64,000 bases of DNA from UBA964 sp037444685 (GCA_037444685.1 JBBILX010000001.1:124001-188000); one strand, 5' to 3'. Positions 26,518 through 35,528 are shown, numbered from the stretch's first letter. A program made the numbers and translations. Notes: generated by a model not told the origin, from the letters alone.

Positions 26518-29500
26518 CTACGCGCGCAGGACGGCTTCGAGCTCGTCGAGTTCGACAGGCGTGGTCAGGTCAGCGTCGAAGCCGGCGGATCGGGCGCGCC
26601 GTTTGTCATCTTCCCGGCCCCAGCCGGTGAGCGCGATCAGGCGCAGATCGGCGCCCCAGGGCTCGGCGCGAATCAGTCGAGCCACGCCGTAGCCGTCGAG
26701 GTCCGGCATGCCGATGGCGAGCACGACGGCGTCGGGCCGGAAACGGCGCGCTCGCTCCAGCGCCTCGGCGCCGCCGTGGACCACCTCGACCTCGTAGCCG
26801 GACAGCCGCAGCAGGGTGCCGAGCGAGTCCGCGGCATCCCGCTTGTCGTCGGCGAGGAGGACGCGCAGTGCGCGCTCTGCTCCGGGAACCTCGTGCGCGG
26901 GCGTTGAATCGCTCGCGGCCGGCGGCGAGCAGGGCCGCAGCGGCAGGCGTACCGTGAACGTGCTGCCGCGGCCCGGGCCATCGCTGACCGCCGTGACCGT
27001 GCGGCCATGCAGATCCACGAGATCCTTCACCAGTGCGAGGCCGATGCCGAGGCCACCCTCCGACCAGGGCCCGGCGCCCTGCGCCTGCCAGAACATCTCG
27101 AACAGGTTCCCCTGCTGCTCGGGCGCGATGCCGATGCCGTTGTCGATCACCTGAACGAGGAGTCAGTCGCCGTCGTCGAGTCGCGCCCGCAGCACGATGT
27201 CGCCGCCCGACTCGGTGTACTTCGCGGAGTTGGTGAGCAGGTTCGAGATGACCTGCGACAGGCGGACGAGGTCCGCTTCGAACGCCGGCAGGTCGGGTTG
27301 CAGATCGAGCTGCAGCCGATGACCCTTGCGTTCGATCAGCGGACGGGCGGCTTCGACCGCCGACTCGACGATCTCCGGCGGCGTGACCGACTCGCGGCGC
27401 AACTCGAGCTTGCGCTGGGTGATCCGCGCGAGGTCCAGGAGGTCGTCGAGCAGCAGCGCGACATGCCCGACCTGGCGCTGGATCACGCCTCGCGCCCAGT
27501 CGATCTGCTCGTCATCGACGCCGGGAGCCGCAAGCAGCTCCGCGGCCGTGCGGATCGGAGCCAGCGGGTTGCGCAGCTCGTGCGACAGCGTTGCCACGAA
27601 CCTGTCCTTCTGTCGGTCCGACTGCTCGAGGTTGCGCAGCAGGCGCTGCCAATCGATCGTGGCGGCGAACGGGTCGCAGAGAGTCTGGATGAGCTGCACG
27701 TCCCCCTCGCGCAGGTGCGTCCGCTCGCGCGAGACGTAGGCCAGCGTGCCGACCAGCTCGCCACGCACCAGCAGCGGGAAGCCGACGTAGCAGCGCACTC
27801 CGGCTGCGACCGGGCTATCGCAGCCCGGCTGCGCACTCGCCTGCAGGTCCTCGACGATGAGCAGGTCTCGCGACTCCGCAACCTGCCCGCATAGCAGTTC
27901 GCCGAAGCGCAGGGACCGGAACGCCCGACGCTCCGCGTCGCTGACCCCGCCGGCGCTGTACAGGGTGAGCAGTGTCGGGTCCTGAGCCTCGACCCGGAAG
28001 TGGAACCAGGACTCCATGCCGATGGCCGCGCCGATCTCGGCGAACACCGCGTCGATCCCGTCGTGTTCGTCGCGTTCGCTCAGGACGAGCTGTTGCGAAG
28101 TGCGCGCCAGCAGGTGCAGTTGCCGGTTGCGGTCCGCCAGGGCTTCTGCGGCCAGCCGGCGATCGGTGACGTCGAAGTTGACGCCGTAGACTTCGGCAGG
28201 CCGGCCGTCGGCATCGTAGACGATGCGCGCCTGCGCGTTCAGCCAGCGCTCGCCGCGCGGCGTGCACATTCGGAAGTCGTAGGCGACTCGCTCGTCGCGC
28301 ATCGAATACGCGGCCTCGAAGATCTGCCGGATGGTCACGACGTCGTCCGGGTGTACGATGCGCGCCCAGTCCTCCGAGCTGATGCGACCCGTCTCCGCCA
28401 TGGTGCCGAAGTAGTTCCGAAGAACCCCCGATACGCTGCCTTCGTGCGCCAGCACCCGCCATTCGAACAGGCCGGCGTCGCCGGCGAGCAGCGCCAGCTC
28501 GAGGCGCTCGCGACTGCGACGCAGTTCAAGTTTGTGCGCCTTGCGTCTGGTGATGTTCTGCACGACGGATACGTAACGCGTGGCTCCCCCGTTTCGTCGC
28601 GTATGAGGTTGGCGGTGGAGTGCGCCCACGCCGTGTCGCCGCTGCGATTCAGGTAGCGCTTGCCGATCTCATAGCCCTCGATCTCCCCGCGGCCGAGGCG
28701 CGTCATGATCCCGGCATCGCGCTCGCGATCCTCGGGGTGGGTGATGTCGAGGACGGTGAGCGACCGCAGTTCCTCCTCGGAGTAGCCCGTGAGGGCCTGG
28801 AAAGCTTCGTTGGTCTGCACGAAGCGCAGGGACTGCGAGTCGACCTGCACGATTCCGACGCTCGTGATGCCGAACCTGGCGCTTGGGCTCGCCTGGCTCG
28901 CGATTAGCGCCGCCTCGACGAAGTGGCGAACCCGCTCGAAGCGCTGCTCCCCCAGCACGTCCGGGCGCCGGCTCCTGATTAGCGCCCCCGCGTTCCGGTC
29001 GAAACGTGCCGCGTAGGCACGGTTGACGAAGCGGTAGCGGCAGTTCCGGTCCGCGTGCGCCAGCATTGCCGGCGCGGTCTCCGCGATCAGGTGAAGGTGC
29101 CGCTCGCGCGCCTTGATCTGCGCCTCGAGCTGGAATTCGCGCGTGAGGTCGTAGTAGTGGCACACCACGCCGAATTGGCCGTCGGGCAGGGTCAGCCGCT
29201 CGATGCGCCAGTCACAGGCCTCGGTGGCGAGCGAGTCCGCGCGCCGCTCGACGGTGCGGGCGGCGGAACACGGCTCACCCGTGACGAGCGTGTGCTCGAA
29301 ACACGCGATGTAGCGGCTCGCCGTCGGTTCGGGCCAGAGCGTTCGCAGGGCGTCGTGAATCGTCGTCCCGATCAGGTTGGGCACGGTGGCCAGCGTGCGA
29401 CGTGCTTCCTTCGAGGCGTAGAGGAAGCGCAGCCGCGAGTGGAGCACGTAGGTACCGAAAGGACTCTGCTCGCTCACTTCACGCAGCGTCTCGATGCTGC

Positions 29501-29924
29501 GCTGTTTCTGGATCAGGTGCGTGTGCCGCTGGGTGATGTCTCGCACCGAGCCGACGACGCGAGCGGCTCCGGCACCGACGTGACGTTGTCCTCGCAGTTC
29601 GATCCAGCGTTCGGCGCCGGAGTCGCGACAGAGGCGGTACTCGACACGCGCCGTACCGGCGAACTGATCGATCAGCAGCGCAAGGGCCTGCTGCAGCCGC
29701 GGACGGTCGTCGGGATGAGCGAGGGCCAGCAGTCTCTTGCGGTCGAGGCGGCCGCCTCGTTCCAGGCCCCAGATGGCGGCAGCACGTTCCGAGAAGCGAC
29801 GCAGCTCGCCGCGATCGTCCAGTTCGAAGACGCCGACATCGGCGCTCTCGAGCGCAAGGCGCAGCGCGGCTGGGTCGTCCTCCAGCGGCAGCGAGTGGAC
29901 GATCGGTCGCTCGAACACGTGCAT
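26518..29924 (-). pseudogene. Multi-PAS hybrid histidine kinase, broken by a frameshift and a nonsense codon
   Basis: One gene of about 1,135 codons read in three pieces. Piece 1 (29924 to about 28580): four PAS-like domains. A one-base loss near 28580 (GEP-R / RYVSVVQNIT) moves to piece 2: a fifth PAS, a GAF domain, HisKA with LSHELRNPL, and the HATPase N-box NLLTNSAKYT. A TGA at 27160-27162 (after LDDGD, before LLVQVIDNGIGI) interrupts the ATPase. Piece 3: the rest of the ATPase (GGLGIGLALV) and a receiver domain. The receiver has VVLAIGMPDLDG, Ala in place of the phospho-acceptor Asp, and TTP where KP is expected. It lies directly upstream of the sigma gene and could still contribute a promoter. 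Confidence 0.82.
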
Positions 29925-29972
29925 GGGCGCAGAGCGTGTTCGCGACCGTGAGTCGCAGCTAGCGGACGAGTC

Positions 29973-30329
29973 CTACAGCTCGTCGGACTTCTTCACGTCG
30001 ACGCCGACGTCGCTCGCCTGCTTCAGTCCGAGCTCTTCGAGCGCCGCGCCGAGCGTCGGCGGCAGCGAGGCCATGCCGGGGGCCTCGCGCGGCATGAACT
30101 CGCGCACGCTTGCGGGCAGATCCTCGAGATCGTGCACGGGCCGCCAGTTGAGATGCATCAGGTGTCGCCCACCCGCCGGCAGGAAGTCCGTGTTGTTCGC
30201 GACCTTGGTCATGCTGACACGCGCGCGATCTTCCGCGCTCCGGGCGCCGGGATGGACACGCATCTCGACCACCTCGAGTGGTTGCTCGACGGGGTTGGGC
30301 GGCGCGAGCATGCGGCGGAATGCGAACAC
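29973..30329 (-). CDS. Hypothetical protein, probably 5'-truncated by the IS3 element
   Basis: 118 residues from a GTG at 30329, but the frame is open a few codons further up to the IS end at 30348 (AWCEGGV), so this may be the C-terminal part of a longer gene cut by the insertion. Sequence features: PVEQPLEVVEMRVHPGARSAEDRARV, LMHLNWRPVHDLEDLP and a Lys/Asp-rich tail (DVKKSDEL). No signal peptide or membrane segment. I do not recognise the family. Confidence 0.4.
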   Translation of the reverse strand: MFAFRRMLAPPNPVEQPLEVVEMRVHPGARSAEDRARVSMTKVANNTDFLPAGGRHLMHLNWRPVHDLEDLPASVREFMPREAPGMASLPPTLGAALEELGLKQASDVGVDVKKSDEL

Positions 30330-30386
30330 GCCGCCCTCACACCAGGCTAACCGGCCCGTTTTGTTTGGTCCAGGTTTGATGTCAGT

Positions 30387-31220
30387 CTACGCCGCCCTTT
30401 GATGTTGCACAGGTTTCCGAGGCACGAGGGCGAGCCCTCGTGCCTCGGGCGCCGGCGGGCGGTAGCCCAGCGCGCCGTGCGGTCGGACCCGGTTGTAGTT
30501 CTGTCGCCATTGGTCGATCAGTGCCTGCGCTTCGCGTAGCGTGTAGAAGATCTCGCCGTTCAGCGACTCGTTGCGCAGCTTGCGGTTGAAGCTCTCGCAG
30601 TAGCCGTTCTCCCACGGGCTGCCCGGCGCGATGTACAGCGTCTCCGTGCCGAGCTTGTCGGGCCACTCGCGCAGCTTCGTCGCCACCATCTCCGGACCGT
30701 TGTCCGAGCGGATGTGCGCGGGGATGCCAAGCTCGATCATCACGTCGGCGAAGATGTCGATCACGTCGTTCGAGCGGATGCGCCGCGCCGGCACGATCGC
30801 CAGCGCCTCCTTCGTGTACTCGTCGATCAGCGTCAGGATCCTGATCGGCCGGCCATCGTCGGTCCGATCCATCACGAAGTCCCAGCTCCACACGTGGTGG
30901 CGCCGCTCGGGCCGCAGCCGGATGCATGATCCATCGGCCAGCCACAGGCGCCCGCGCTTCGGTTGCTTCGGCGGCACCCGCAGCCCCTCGGGCTTCCAGA
31001 TGCGCTCGACCCGCGATCGGCTCACATCCCAGCCCTCCTGCCACAGCAGGCCCGTGATCTGCCGGTAGCCGTAGCGGCCGTACTGCGCAGCCAGGCGGAT
31101 GATCGACTGACGCAGCGGCGTCTCGTCGTCCCGCGGCTGCGGCACGTAGCGCAGCATCGAGCGCCCGATGCCCAACGCACGGCAGATCCGTCGCTCCGAG
31201 TACCGGTGCTTCGAACGCAC
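30387..31220 (-). CDS. IS3-family transposase OrfB (DDE integrase)
   Basis: 277 residues, rve-type integrase core. HTH_21 (RRICRALGIGRSMLRY) leads to the DDE triad: WSWDFVMD (Asp), RSDNGPEMV (Asp), ENGYCESFNRKLRNE (Glu). The C-terminal GALGYRPPAPEA is typical. The frame is open upstream and overlaps the end of orfA; an AAAA run near 31258 (GGAAAATTC) would allow the -1 frameshift that makes the OrfAB fusion in IS3 elements. Confidence 0.93.
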   Translation of the reverse strand: MRSKHRYSERRICRALGIGRSMLRYVPQPRDDETPLRQSIIRLAAQYGRYGYRQITGLLWQEGWDVSRSRVERIWKPEGLRVPPKQPKRGRLWLADGSCIRLRPERRHHVWSWDFVMDRTDDGRPIRILTLIDEYTKEALAIVPARRIRSNDVIDIFADVMIELGIPAHIRSDNGPEMVATKLREWPDKLGTETLYIAPGSPWENGYCESFNRKLRNESLNGEIFYTLREAQALIDQWRQNYNRVRPHGALGYRPPAPEARGLALVPRKPVQHQRAA

Positions 31221-31252
31221 CAGAGCAACAGCCTCTCGCCGACGCGTTGGGC

Positions 31253-31531
31253 TCAGAATTTTCCCTCGGCGACTTCCTTCAGGATGATCTTGTCGACCGT
31301 CAGCTCCGCCACGGCCTTCTTCAGCCGGGCGTTCTCGGCTTCCAGATCGCGCAGGCGCTTCGCCTGATCGACGCGCAAACCGCCATGGCTCTTGCGCCAG
31401 CGGAAGTACGTCTTATCCGTCACCCCGATCGGCTTCGTTGCCTGCGCCACCGTCTGGCCCTGGCCGATCAGTACATCCGCTTCGCGCAGCTTGTGGATGA
31501 TCTCTTCCGTCGTGTATCTCCGCTTCGCCAT
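31253..31531 (-). CDS. IS3-family OrfA (HTH_Tnp_1)
   Basis: 92 residues: KRRYTTEEIIHKLREADVLI is the helix-turn-helix, followed by TDKTYFRWRKSHGG and a leucine-zipper region (RLRDLEAENARLKKAVAELTVDKIILKE). This is the standard IS3 OrfA. It ends EVAEGKF just where orfB opens in the -1 frame. Confidence 0.92.
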   Translation of the reverse strand: MAKRRYTTEEIIHKLREADVLIGQGQTVAQATKPIGVTDKTYFRWRKSHGGLRVDQAKRLRDLEAENARLKKAVAELTVDKIILKEVAEGKF

Positions 31532-31665
31532 CTTCCAGGTCTCCTCTGTCCCCGCTCACGGAACATCAACCTGGACCAAAAATTGCCGGTCACATCAGCG
31601 GTAGACCCGCCGGCTTTGTGGGATGAGCAGCGCGAGAGGGTCGGCCTCTGAGGCGAAGACGCACC

Positions 31666-32169
31666 TCAGCTCAACATGCCCTTGAGGTCCTTGAACATCA
31701 GGAACAGATTGTACGGAACGGTCGGGCTGGGCTCGAATTCCCACGACTCGTACCACTGCCGCGCCGCCTCGTCCTTGGCATGGACCAGCAGGCAGCGTAT
31801 GCCGGCGATGTCAGCGGCTTGTGCGGTGCGCAGCAGCGCATCCTTGAGTAAGGACTGGCCCAGACCTTTGCGCTGATGCTCCTCGTCCACCGCGAGCCGG
31901 GCTAGGATCATGACCGGTAACGGGTGGCGCGCCAGCCCCTTCATCACTCTTGACGGCGCAGCCTCCGGATCGACACTACCGACGACAAGGCTGTAGAAGC
32001 CGACCACCACCTCACCCTGACAGCAGACGTAGGTCTGCGCGCTGTTGGCCTTCTGGTTGACGAGCGCGTAGCGTTGCACGAACTGGCTCAGCGCGGCCTG
32101 ACCGCAGTTGAAAGCATCGACCTGAGCCGTTGCAAGCAGCTTGCGAACGGGCGAGTAGTCATCGCTCAA
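31666..32169 (-). CDS. GNAT-family acetyltransferase toxin (TacT/AtaT type)
   Basis: 167 residues starting with TTG at 32169, which overlaps the antitoxin stop as TTGA. The GNAT core is clear: VGFYSLVVGSV, LARLAVDEEHQRKGLGQSLLKDAL (acetyl-CoA loop Q/RxxGxG/A) and AKDEAARQWYESWEFEPSP with the conserved Tyr. Toxins of this family acetylate aminoacyl-tRNA and block translation. The toxin reading frame is complete although its antitoxin is frameshifted. Confidence 0.88.
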   Translation of the reverse strand: MSDDYSPVRKLLATAQVDAFNCGQAALSQFVQRYALVNQKANSAQTYVCCQGEVVVGFYSLVVGSVDPEAAPSRVMKGLARHPLPVMILARLAVDEEHQRKGLGQSLLKDALLRTAQAADIAGIRCLLVHAKDEAARQWYESWEFEPSPTVPYNLFLMFKDLKGMLS

Positions 32170-32446
32170 CCCAGCACTCCGGGTTTACGCAGCAACTTCT
32201 TCAGGCGCGGCTTGCTTTGCACCGGGCGGTCCAGCGCTTCCTGGAAGGCCTGCCACTGTGTGTCGTCGAGCACGAACTGGCGACGATCCGCCAGCGCCCG
32301 CGCGGCTGCCGTCACGCCTGCGTCGAGCAGGAACTCGCTCACGTTCTTGTGGCAGAGGCGCGCGCGGCCTCCTGCAGCAGTTGCTTGACTGGCGTGCTGG
32401 CGCGAAACTCAATGCGCTCGGTCCTGGAAAGATTCAGGGTGCTCAC
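32166..32446 (-). pseudogene. DUF1778 (TacA-like) antitoxin, frameshifted
   Basis: GTG at 32446 with GGAGGGG nine bases before it. First frame: STLNLSRTERIEFRASTPVKQLLQEAARA, then a TGA soon follows. In the next frame the protein continues as CHKNVSEFLLDAGVTAAARALADRRQFVLDDTQWQAFQEALDRP and ends KKLLRKPGVLG at the toxin start. These are the ribbon-helix-helix and toxin-binding parts of a DUF1778 antitoxin. A single indel near 32350 breaks it. The total of 281 bases is not a multiple of three. Confidence 0.82.
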
Positions 32447-32846
32447 GGTGCCCCTCCGGACTGATCTCGAATGTCCTGATCGTCGTTGTCCGGACGATGT
32501 CCTGACAAGTGATCTCTGCCGTCAGCCATCCTGGTGCATCCTCTCGATGTTGCAATTTGCCGGTGCATCTCGACAGCTACCGACATGACGCCACTGCAGC
32601 GTTTCCTCGGCCACCCGATGCTGCAACCCAATGGCGCGGTTCGTCCGCGCGTAACTCTTTGATCTGTATAGCGCTGACTTATGGCCTTTGCGGACTTCGG
32701 GCCAGTTCCAGGGAGCGAGGTCGGAGCGAGGAATGGTCAGGAGAGAGTGGAATGTGGCCCGGAACGGCCGATTCGGGCGGCTGGCGAAGTCCGCAGGCTT
32801 CCGCAGGAACCCGCAACAACACGCGGGAACCGGCGCGATTGGGCAA
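32447..32846. other. Intergenic region between the GNAT antitoxin and ssrA terminator
   Basis: 400 bases with no credible gene. Two copies of atgtcctga (32471-32479 and 32497-32505) flank the palindrome GTCCGGAC close to the antitoxin start; these could be operator sites for the toxin-antitoxin pair. An inverted pair gcggacttcg / cgaagtccgc lies near 32690 and 32790. No integrase gene or second copy of the ssrA 3' end was found. Confidence 0.4.
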
Positions 32847-32878
32847 GAAAAAACCCCAACCGAGAACGGTTGGGGTTT
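32847..32878 (-). terminator. Rho-independent terminator of ssrA
   Basis: Stem AAACCCCAACCG / CGGTTGGGGTTT (32851-32862 with 32867-32878) and a 4-base loop, followed on the minus strand by TTTTTTC. It lies a few bases beyond the tmRNA CCA end. Confidence 0.92.
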
Positions 32879-32884
32879 CATTAT

Positions 32885-33238
32885 TGGTGGAGGCGGCGGG
32901 AATCGAACCCGCGTCCGCAAGTCCTAAGACTACAGGATCTACGTACATAGCTCTCTCTTTGATTCTCGCCTCGCGCTACCCGAGGAGCAGGGAAGACGCT
33001 CGGCCAGCGACGGTGACTCTTAGCGGTGCCGCCCGTCGCACGCGGCGCCGCGATTCCGTTAGCGCGTCCCCTGATTCGGTGTAACGGACACCAGCCGGTC
33101 AGAGGTCAGCTGCTGATTTAGGCAGCCAGAGCGTAGTTGTCGTCGTTGGCAACTATGTTTTGCACGGTGATTTACGAGGGCCATGCGCCTCGGTACGCCC
33201 CTGGAGCTTCGCGACCCGCGTCGAAACCGGTCGCCCCC
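32885..33238 (-). ncRNA. ssrA: Transfer-messenger RNA (tmRNA)
   Basis: 354 nt. The 5' end GGGGGCG pairs with CGCCTCC before the 3' ACCA to make the tRNA-like acceptor stem, and GGTTTCGACGCGGG is the conserved 5' portion. The T arm is GCGGGTTCGATTCCCGC. The tag reading frame after ATAGTT encodes ANDDNYALAA and TAA, so tagged proteins end in a ClpXP/Prc-type LAA degron. A -10 box TATAGT lies at 33250-33255. SmpB, its protein partner, is encoded directly upstream, and Prc, which degrades tagged envelope proteins, opens this window. Confidence 0.97.
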
Positions 33239-33282
33239 AGATCTGTGAGACTATACCCTCATTGGGGGCGGCAGGCGCGAGT

Positions 33283-33783
33283 TCAAGTCCCGCGGCGCAG
33301 CAGACGCGCCTTGTCGCGCTGCCAGTCGCGCTCCTTCTCGGCGGCCCGCTTGTCGTGCTGCTTCTTGCCCTTGGCGAGCCCGATCTCCAGCTTGGCGCGG
33401 CCGCGGACCCAGTAGAGCTCAAGCGGCACGATGGTGTAGCCCTTGCGCTCGACGGCTCCGACGAGGCGCGAGAGCTCGCGCTGGTGGAGCAGCAGCTTGC
33501 GCGTGCGGGTCGGGTCGGTCACGACGTGCGTCGAGCTGGTCTCGAGCGGCGTGATGTGCGCGCCGAACAGGAATGCCTCGCCGTCGCGAACGAAGACATA
33601 CGCCTCGGTGATCTGCGCCTTGCCGGCCCGCAGCGACTTGACCTCCCATCCCTCGAGCACGAGGCCGGCCTCAAGGCGCTCCTCGATGAAGTATTCGAAG
33701 CGCGCGCGGCGGTTCTCGGCGATGGTTTTCGGCCGTTCGTCGGCGGTGCCCTTGGCGGTGTTGGCGGTCCTGGGTTGGGTCAT
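33283..33783 (-). CDS. smpB: SsrA-binding protein SmpB
   Basis: 166 residues. ENRRARFEYFIEERLEAGLVLEGWEVKSLRAGKAQI and the C-terminal RAKLEIGLAKGKKQHDKR are SmpB signatures; the basic tail mimics the codon-anticodon helix in the ribosome. The ATG at 33783 is chosen; the earlier in-frame starts cross the divergent ratA promoter. A roughly 20-residue unstructured extension precedes the core. Confidence 0.95.
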   Translation of the reverse strand: MTQPRTANTAKGTADERPKTIAENRRARFEYFIEERLEAGLVLEGWEVKSLRAGKAQITEAYVFVRDGEAFLFGAHITPLETSSTHVVTDPTRTRKLLLHQRELSRLVGAVERKGYTIVPLELYWVRGRAKLEIGLAKGKKQHDKRAAEKERDWQRDKARLLRRGT

Positions 33784-33871
33784 GCGCGCGCTCGAGTGCA
33801 TTTTAACGCGACCCGGCTCCCGGCCCTTCGGATGAGTTGTCGCACCCGCGGCCATACCGGACAATCGACGC

Positions 33872-34309
33872 ATGCGGCAAGTGATGCGCAGCGCGCTGGT
33901 CGGCCACTCGGCGCCGCAGCTCTATGCCCTGATCAACGACGTCGAACGCTATCCGGAGTTTCTGCCGTGGTGCGAGCGCGCGAGTGTCGAGTCGCGCACC
34001 GAGGCCGAAGTCGTCGCGACGCTCGCGATCAGCCGCGGGCCGCTGCGCACGGAGTTCACCACCCGCAATGCCCTGACGCGGGATCGGGAGGTCCGCATGA
34101 GCCTCGAGCGCGGACCTTTCGAGTCGCTGGAAGGTGCCTGGACGCTGACACCGATCGGCGAGGCGGGCTGCCGTGTCACGCTCACGCTGCGCTTCGAGTT
34201 CGCCAACCGCCTCAGCGCCGCACTGCTCGAGCCCCTGTTTGAGCAGACGACCGCGTCGCTCGTCGATGCGTTCGTCCGTCGCGCGCGCGACGTGCACGGA
34301 GCGCGCTGA
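33872..34309 (+). CDS. ratA: RatA/COQ10-like START-domain protein
   Basis: 145 residues of the polyketide-cyclase/COQ10 family: YALINDVERYPEFLPWCERASV at the N-terminal and FEFANRLSAALLEPLFEQTTASLVDAFVRRA at the C-terminal end. In E. coli RatA binds 50S subunits; the mitochondrial relative binds ubiquinone. It is followed after 14 bases by ratB and is divergent from smpB, a conserved gammaproteobacterial arrangement. Confidence 0.92.
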   Translation: MRQVMRSALVGHSAPQLYALINDVERYPEFLPWCERASVESRTEAEVVATLAISRGPLRTEFTTRNALTRDREVRMSLERGPFESLEGAWTLTPIGEAGCRVTLTLRFEFANRLSAALLEPLFEQTTASLVDAFVRRARDVHGAR

Positions 34310-34323
34310 GGTTGGCGGCTGCG

Positions 34324-34647
34324 ATGGTCTCGGCACCGCCGCCGCTGCGCTGCTGCGTCGTCCACGCCTTGCCAGGCGACGAGTTCGTGCTGGAGCTCGA
34401 CCTGCCGCCGTGTGCGACGGTCTCCGACGCATTGGCCGCGGCGCAGGCGCGCTCGAGTGAGCTCGGCCTCGCGCGCGCGGCGTCGATCGACTGGTCGGGG
34501 CCGGTCGGGATTTTCGGCGAGGTCTGCGGCCGCGACCGCGTGCTCGCCGATGGCGACCGGGTCGAGGTCTACCGGGCGCTCAGGAACGATCCGAAGGAGA
34601 GCCGCCGCCGACGGGCGCGGCTGGCTCGCGGACTGGCGGGGCGCTGA
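34324..34647 (+). CDS. ratB: RnfH/RatB family ubiquitin-fold protein
   Basis: 107 residues. CVVHALPGDEFVLELDLPPCATVSDALAAA and SIDWSGPVGIFGEVCGRDRVLADGDRVEVYRAL are typical of the RnfH family (beta-grasp). The ATG at 34324 is preferred; a TTG at 34312 is possible. The C-terminal Arg-rich tail overlaps the convergent bamE gene by 68 bases. Confidence 0.9.
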   Translation: MVSAPPPLRCCVVHALPGDEFVLELDLPPCATVSDALAAAQARSSELGLARAASIDWSGPVGIFGEVCGRDRVLADGDRVEVYRALRNDPKESRRRRARLARGLAGR

Positions 34648-35035
34648 CCGGTTCCGCGCCATCGGTGGAGGGTCGCTCGGGCGGCGGCCCGTCGATGCCG
34701 ACGCTCTCGAACCGCGCGACACGATCGCCCTCGAAATAGACCGTCAGGCGCTGCTGAATGGGCGTTCCGCGACGCCCGAGCCTCAGGTAGTAGACGTAGT
34801 CCCAGCGATCGGCGTCGAAGGCGGTCGGCAGCATGGGCGTGCCGAGCAGGAATCGGACCTGCGAGCGCGTCATGCCCTTCTGGAGCTGGGCGACCTGCTT
34901 GGGGTCGAGGAAGTTGCCCTGCTGCACCGCGACGCGATAGACGCAGGCGGAATGGGCCACGGCGAGTGCGCAGAGGCCCAGAACGGCGAGCCCGCGCCGC
35001 AGCGTCGGTGGAGTCGGGGGGGCAGTTTGGACCAT
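34580..35035 (-). CDS. bamE: Outer-membrane assembly lipoprotein BamE
   Basis: 151 residues. A lipoprotein signal with AHSAC lipobox is followed by the SmpA/OmlA domain: GNFLDPKQVAQLQKGMTRSQVRFLLGTPMLPTAFDADRWDYVYYL. It is a subunit of the BAM complex that inserts beta-barrels. The tail is Pro/Ala-rich and extended. It is divergent from fur with 39 bases between starts, so their promoters must overlap. Confidence 0.94.
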   Translation of the reverse strand: MVQTAPPTPPTLRRGLAVLGLCALAVAHSACVYRVAVQQGNFLDPKQVAQLQKGMTRSQVRFLLGTPMLPTAFDADRWDYVYYLRLGRRGTPIQQRLTVYFEGDRVARFESVGIDGPPPERPSTDGAEPVSAPPVREPAAPVGGGSPSDRS

Positions 35036-35074
35036 AATGGCGGCGCATCATACCCGAACGCACGGACCGCCACG

Positions 35075-35518
35075 GTGGAAGGCAAGGATCTTCGCAAGGC
35101 CGGACTCAAAGTGACGCTGCCGCGTCTCAAGATCCTCGACATCCTCGAGGGCAGCGCAATGCGTCATCTCTCGGCCGAGGACATCTACAAGCAGTTGATC
35201 GAGTCCCGCGAGGACATCGGTCTCGCCACCGTATACCGTGTGCTGACGCAGTTCGAAACCGCGGGGCTCGTGACACGCCACCATTTCGAGGATGGGCAGG
35301 CCGTCTTCGAGCTGAACCAGGGTGAGCATCACGACCACATCGTTTGCCTCGACTGCGGCCGCGTCGAGGAATTCGTCGACGAGGGTATCGAGGCGCGTCA
35401 GGAGTCGATCGCGCGGGCGCGCGGCTTCGAGATCCGCCACCACGCGCTCGTCATGTACGGGCACTGCCAGCGCAAGGTCTGTCCACACCGCAACAAGACC
35501 GAGCCGCCCAGGAGCTGA
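35075..35518 (+). CDS. fur: Ferric uptake regulator Fur
   Basis: 147 residues from a GTG at 35075. DLRKAGLKVTLPRLKILDILE is the standard N terminus, LATVYRVLTQFE the DNA-recognition helix, HHDHIVCLDCGRVEEF the metal site and GHCQRKVCPH the C-terminal Cys pair. The length is normal. The neighbours bamE upstream and recN downstream are the usual gammaproteobacterial context. Confidence 0.95.
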   Translation: MEGKDLRKAGLKVTLPRLKILDILEGSAMRHLSAEDIYKQLIESREDIGLATVYRVLTQFETAGLVTRHHFEDGQAVFELNQGEHHDHIVCLDCGRVEEFVDEGIEARQESIARARGFEIRHHALVMYGHCQRKVCPHRNKTEPPRS

Positions 35519-35528
35519 GCAGGGCCGT

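Larger units (their letters stand above)
30348..31592 (-). mobile_element. IS3-family insertion sequence with orfA and orfB
   Basis: About 1,245 bp. Ends are imperfect inverted repeats: taaccggcccgttttgtttggtcca at the left (30348 on) and tgaccggcaatttttggtcca read inward from 31592. The two open frames inside have no disabling change that I can see. No clear 3-bp target duplication is visible (left flank GGC, right flank CAT), so flanking DNA may have been rearranged after insertion. Confidence 0.8.

Noticed and set aside
27160..27162. A selenocysteine codon at the TGA in the histidine kinase
   Set aside because: No SECIS-like hairpin directly after the TGA was seen, the position is not a redox site, and the gene carries a second lesion.
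32522..32950. Small frames across the ssrA 3' end and its terminator
   Set aside because: They are artefacts of tmRNA sequence; their ends read the tRNA-like T arm on either strand.
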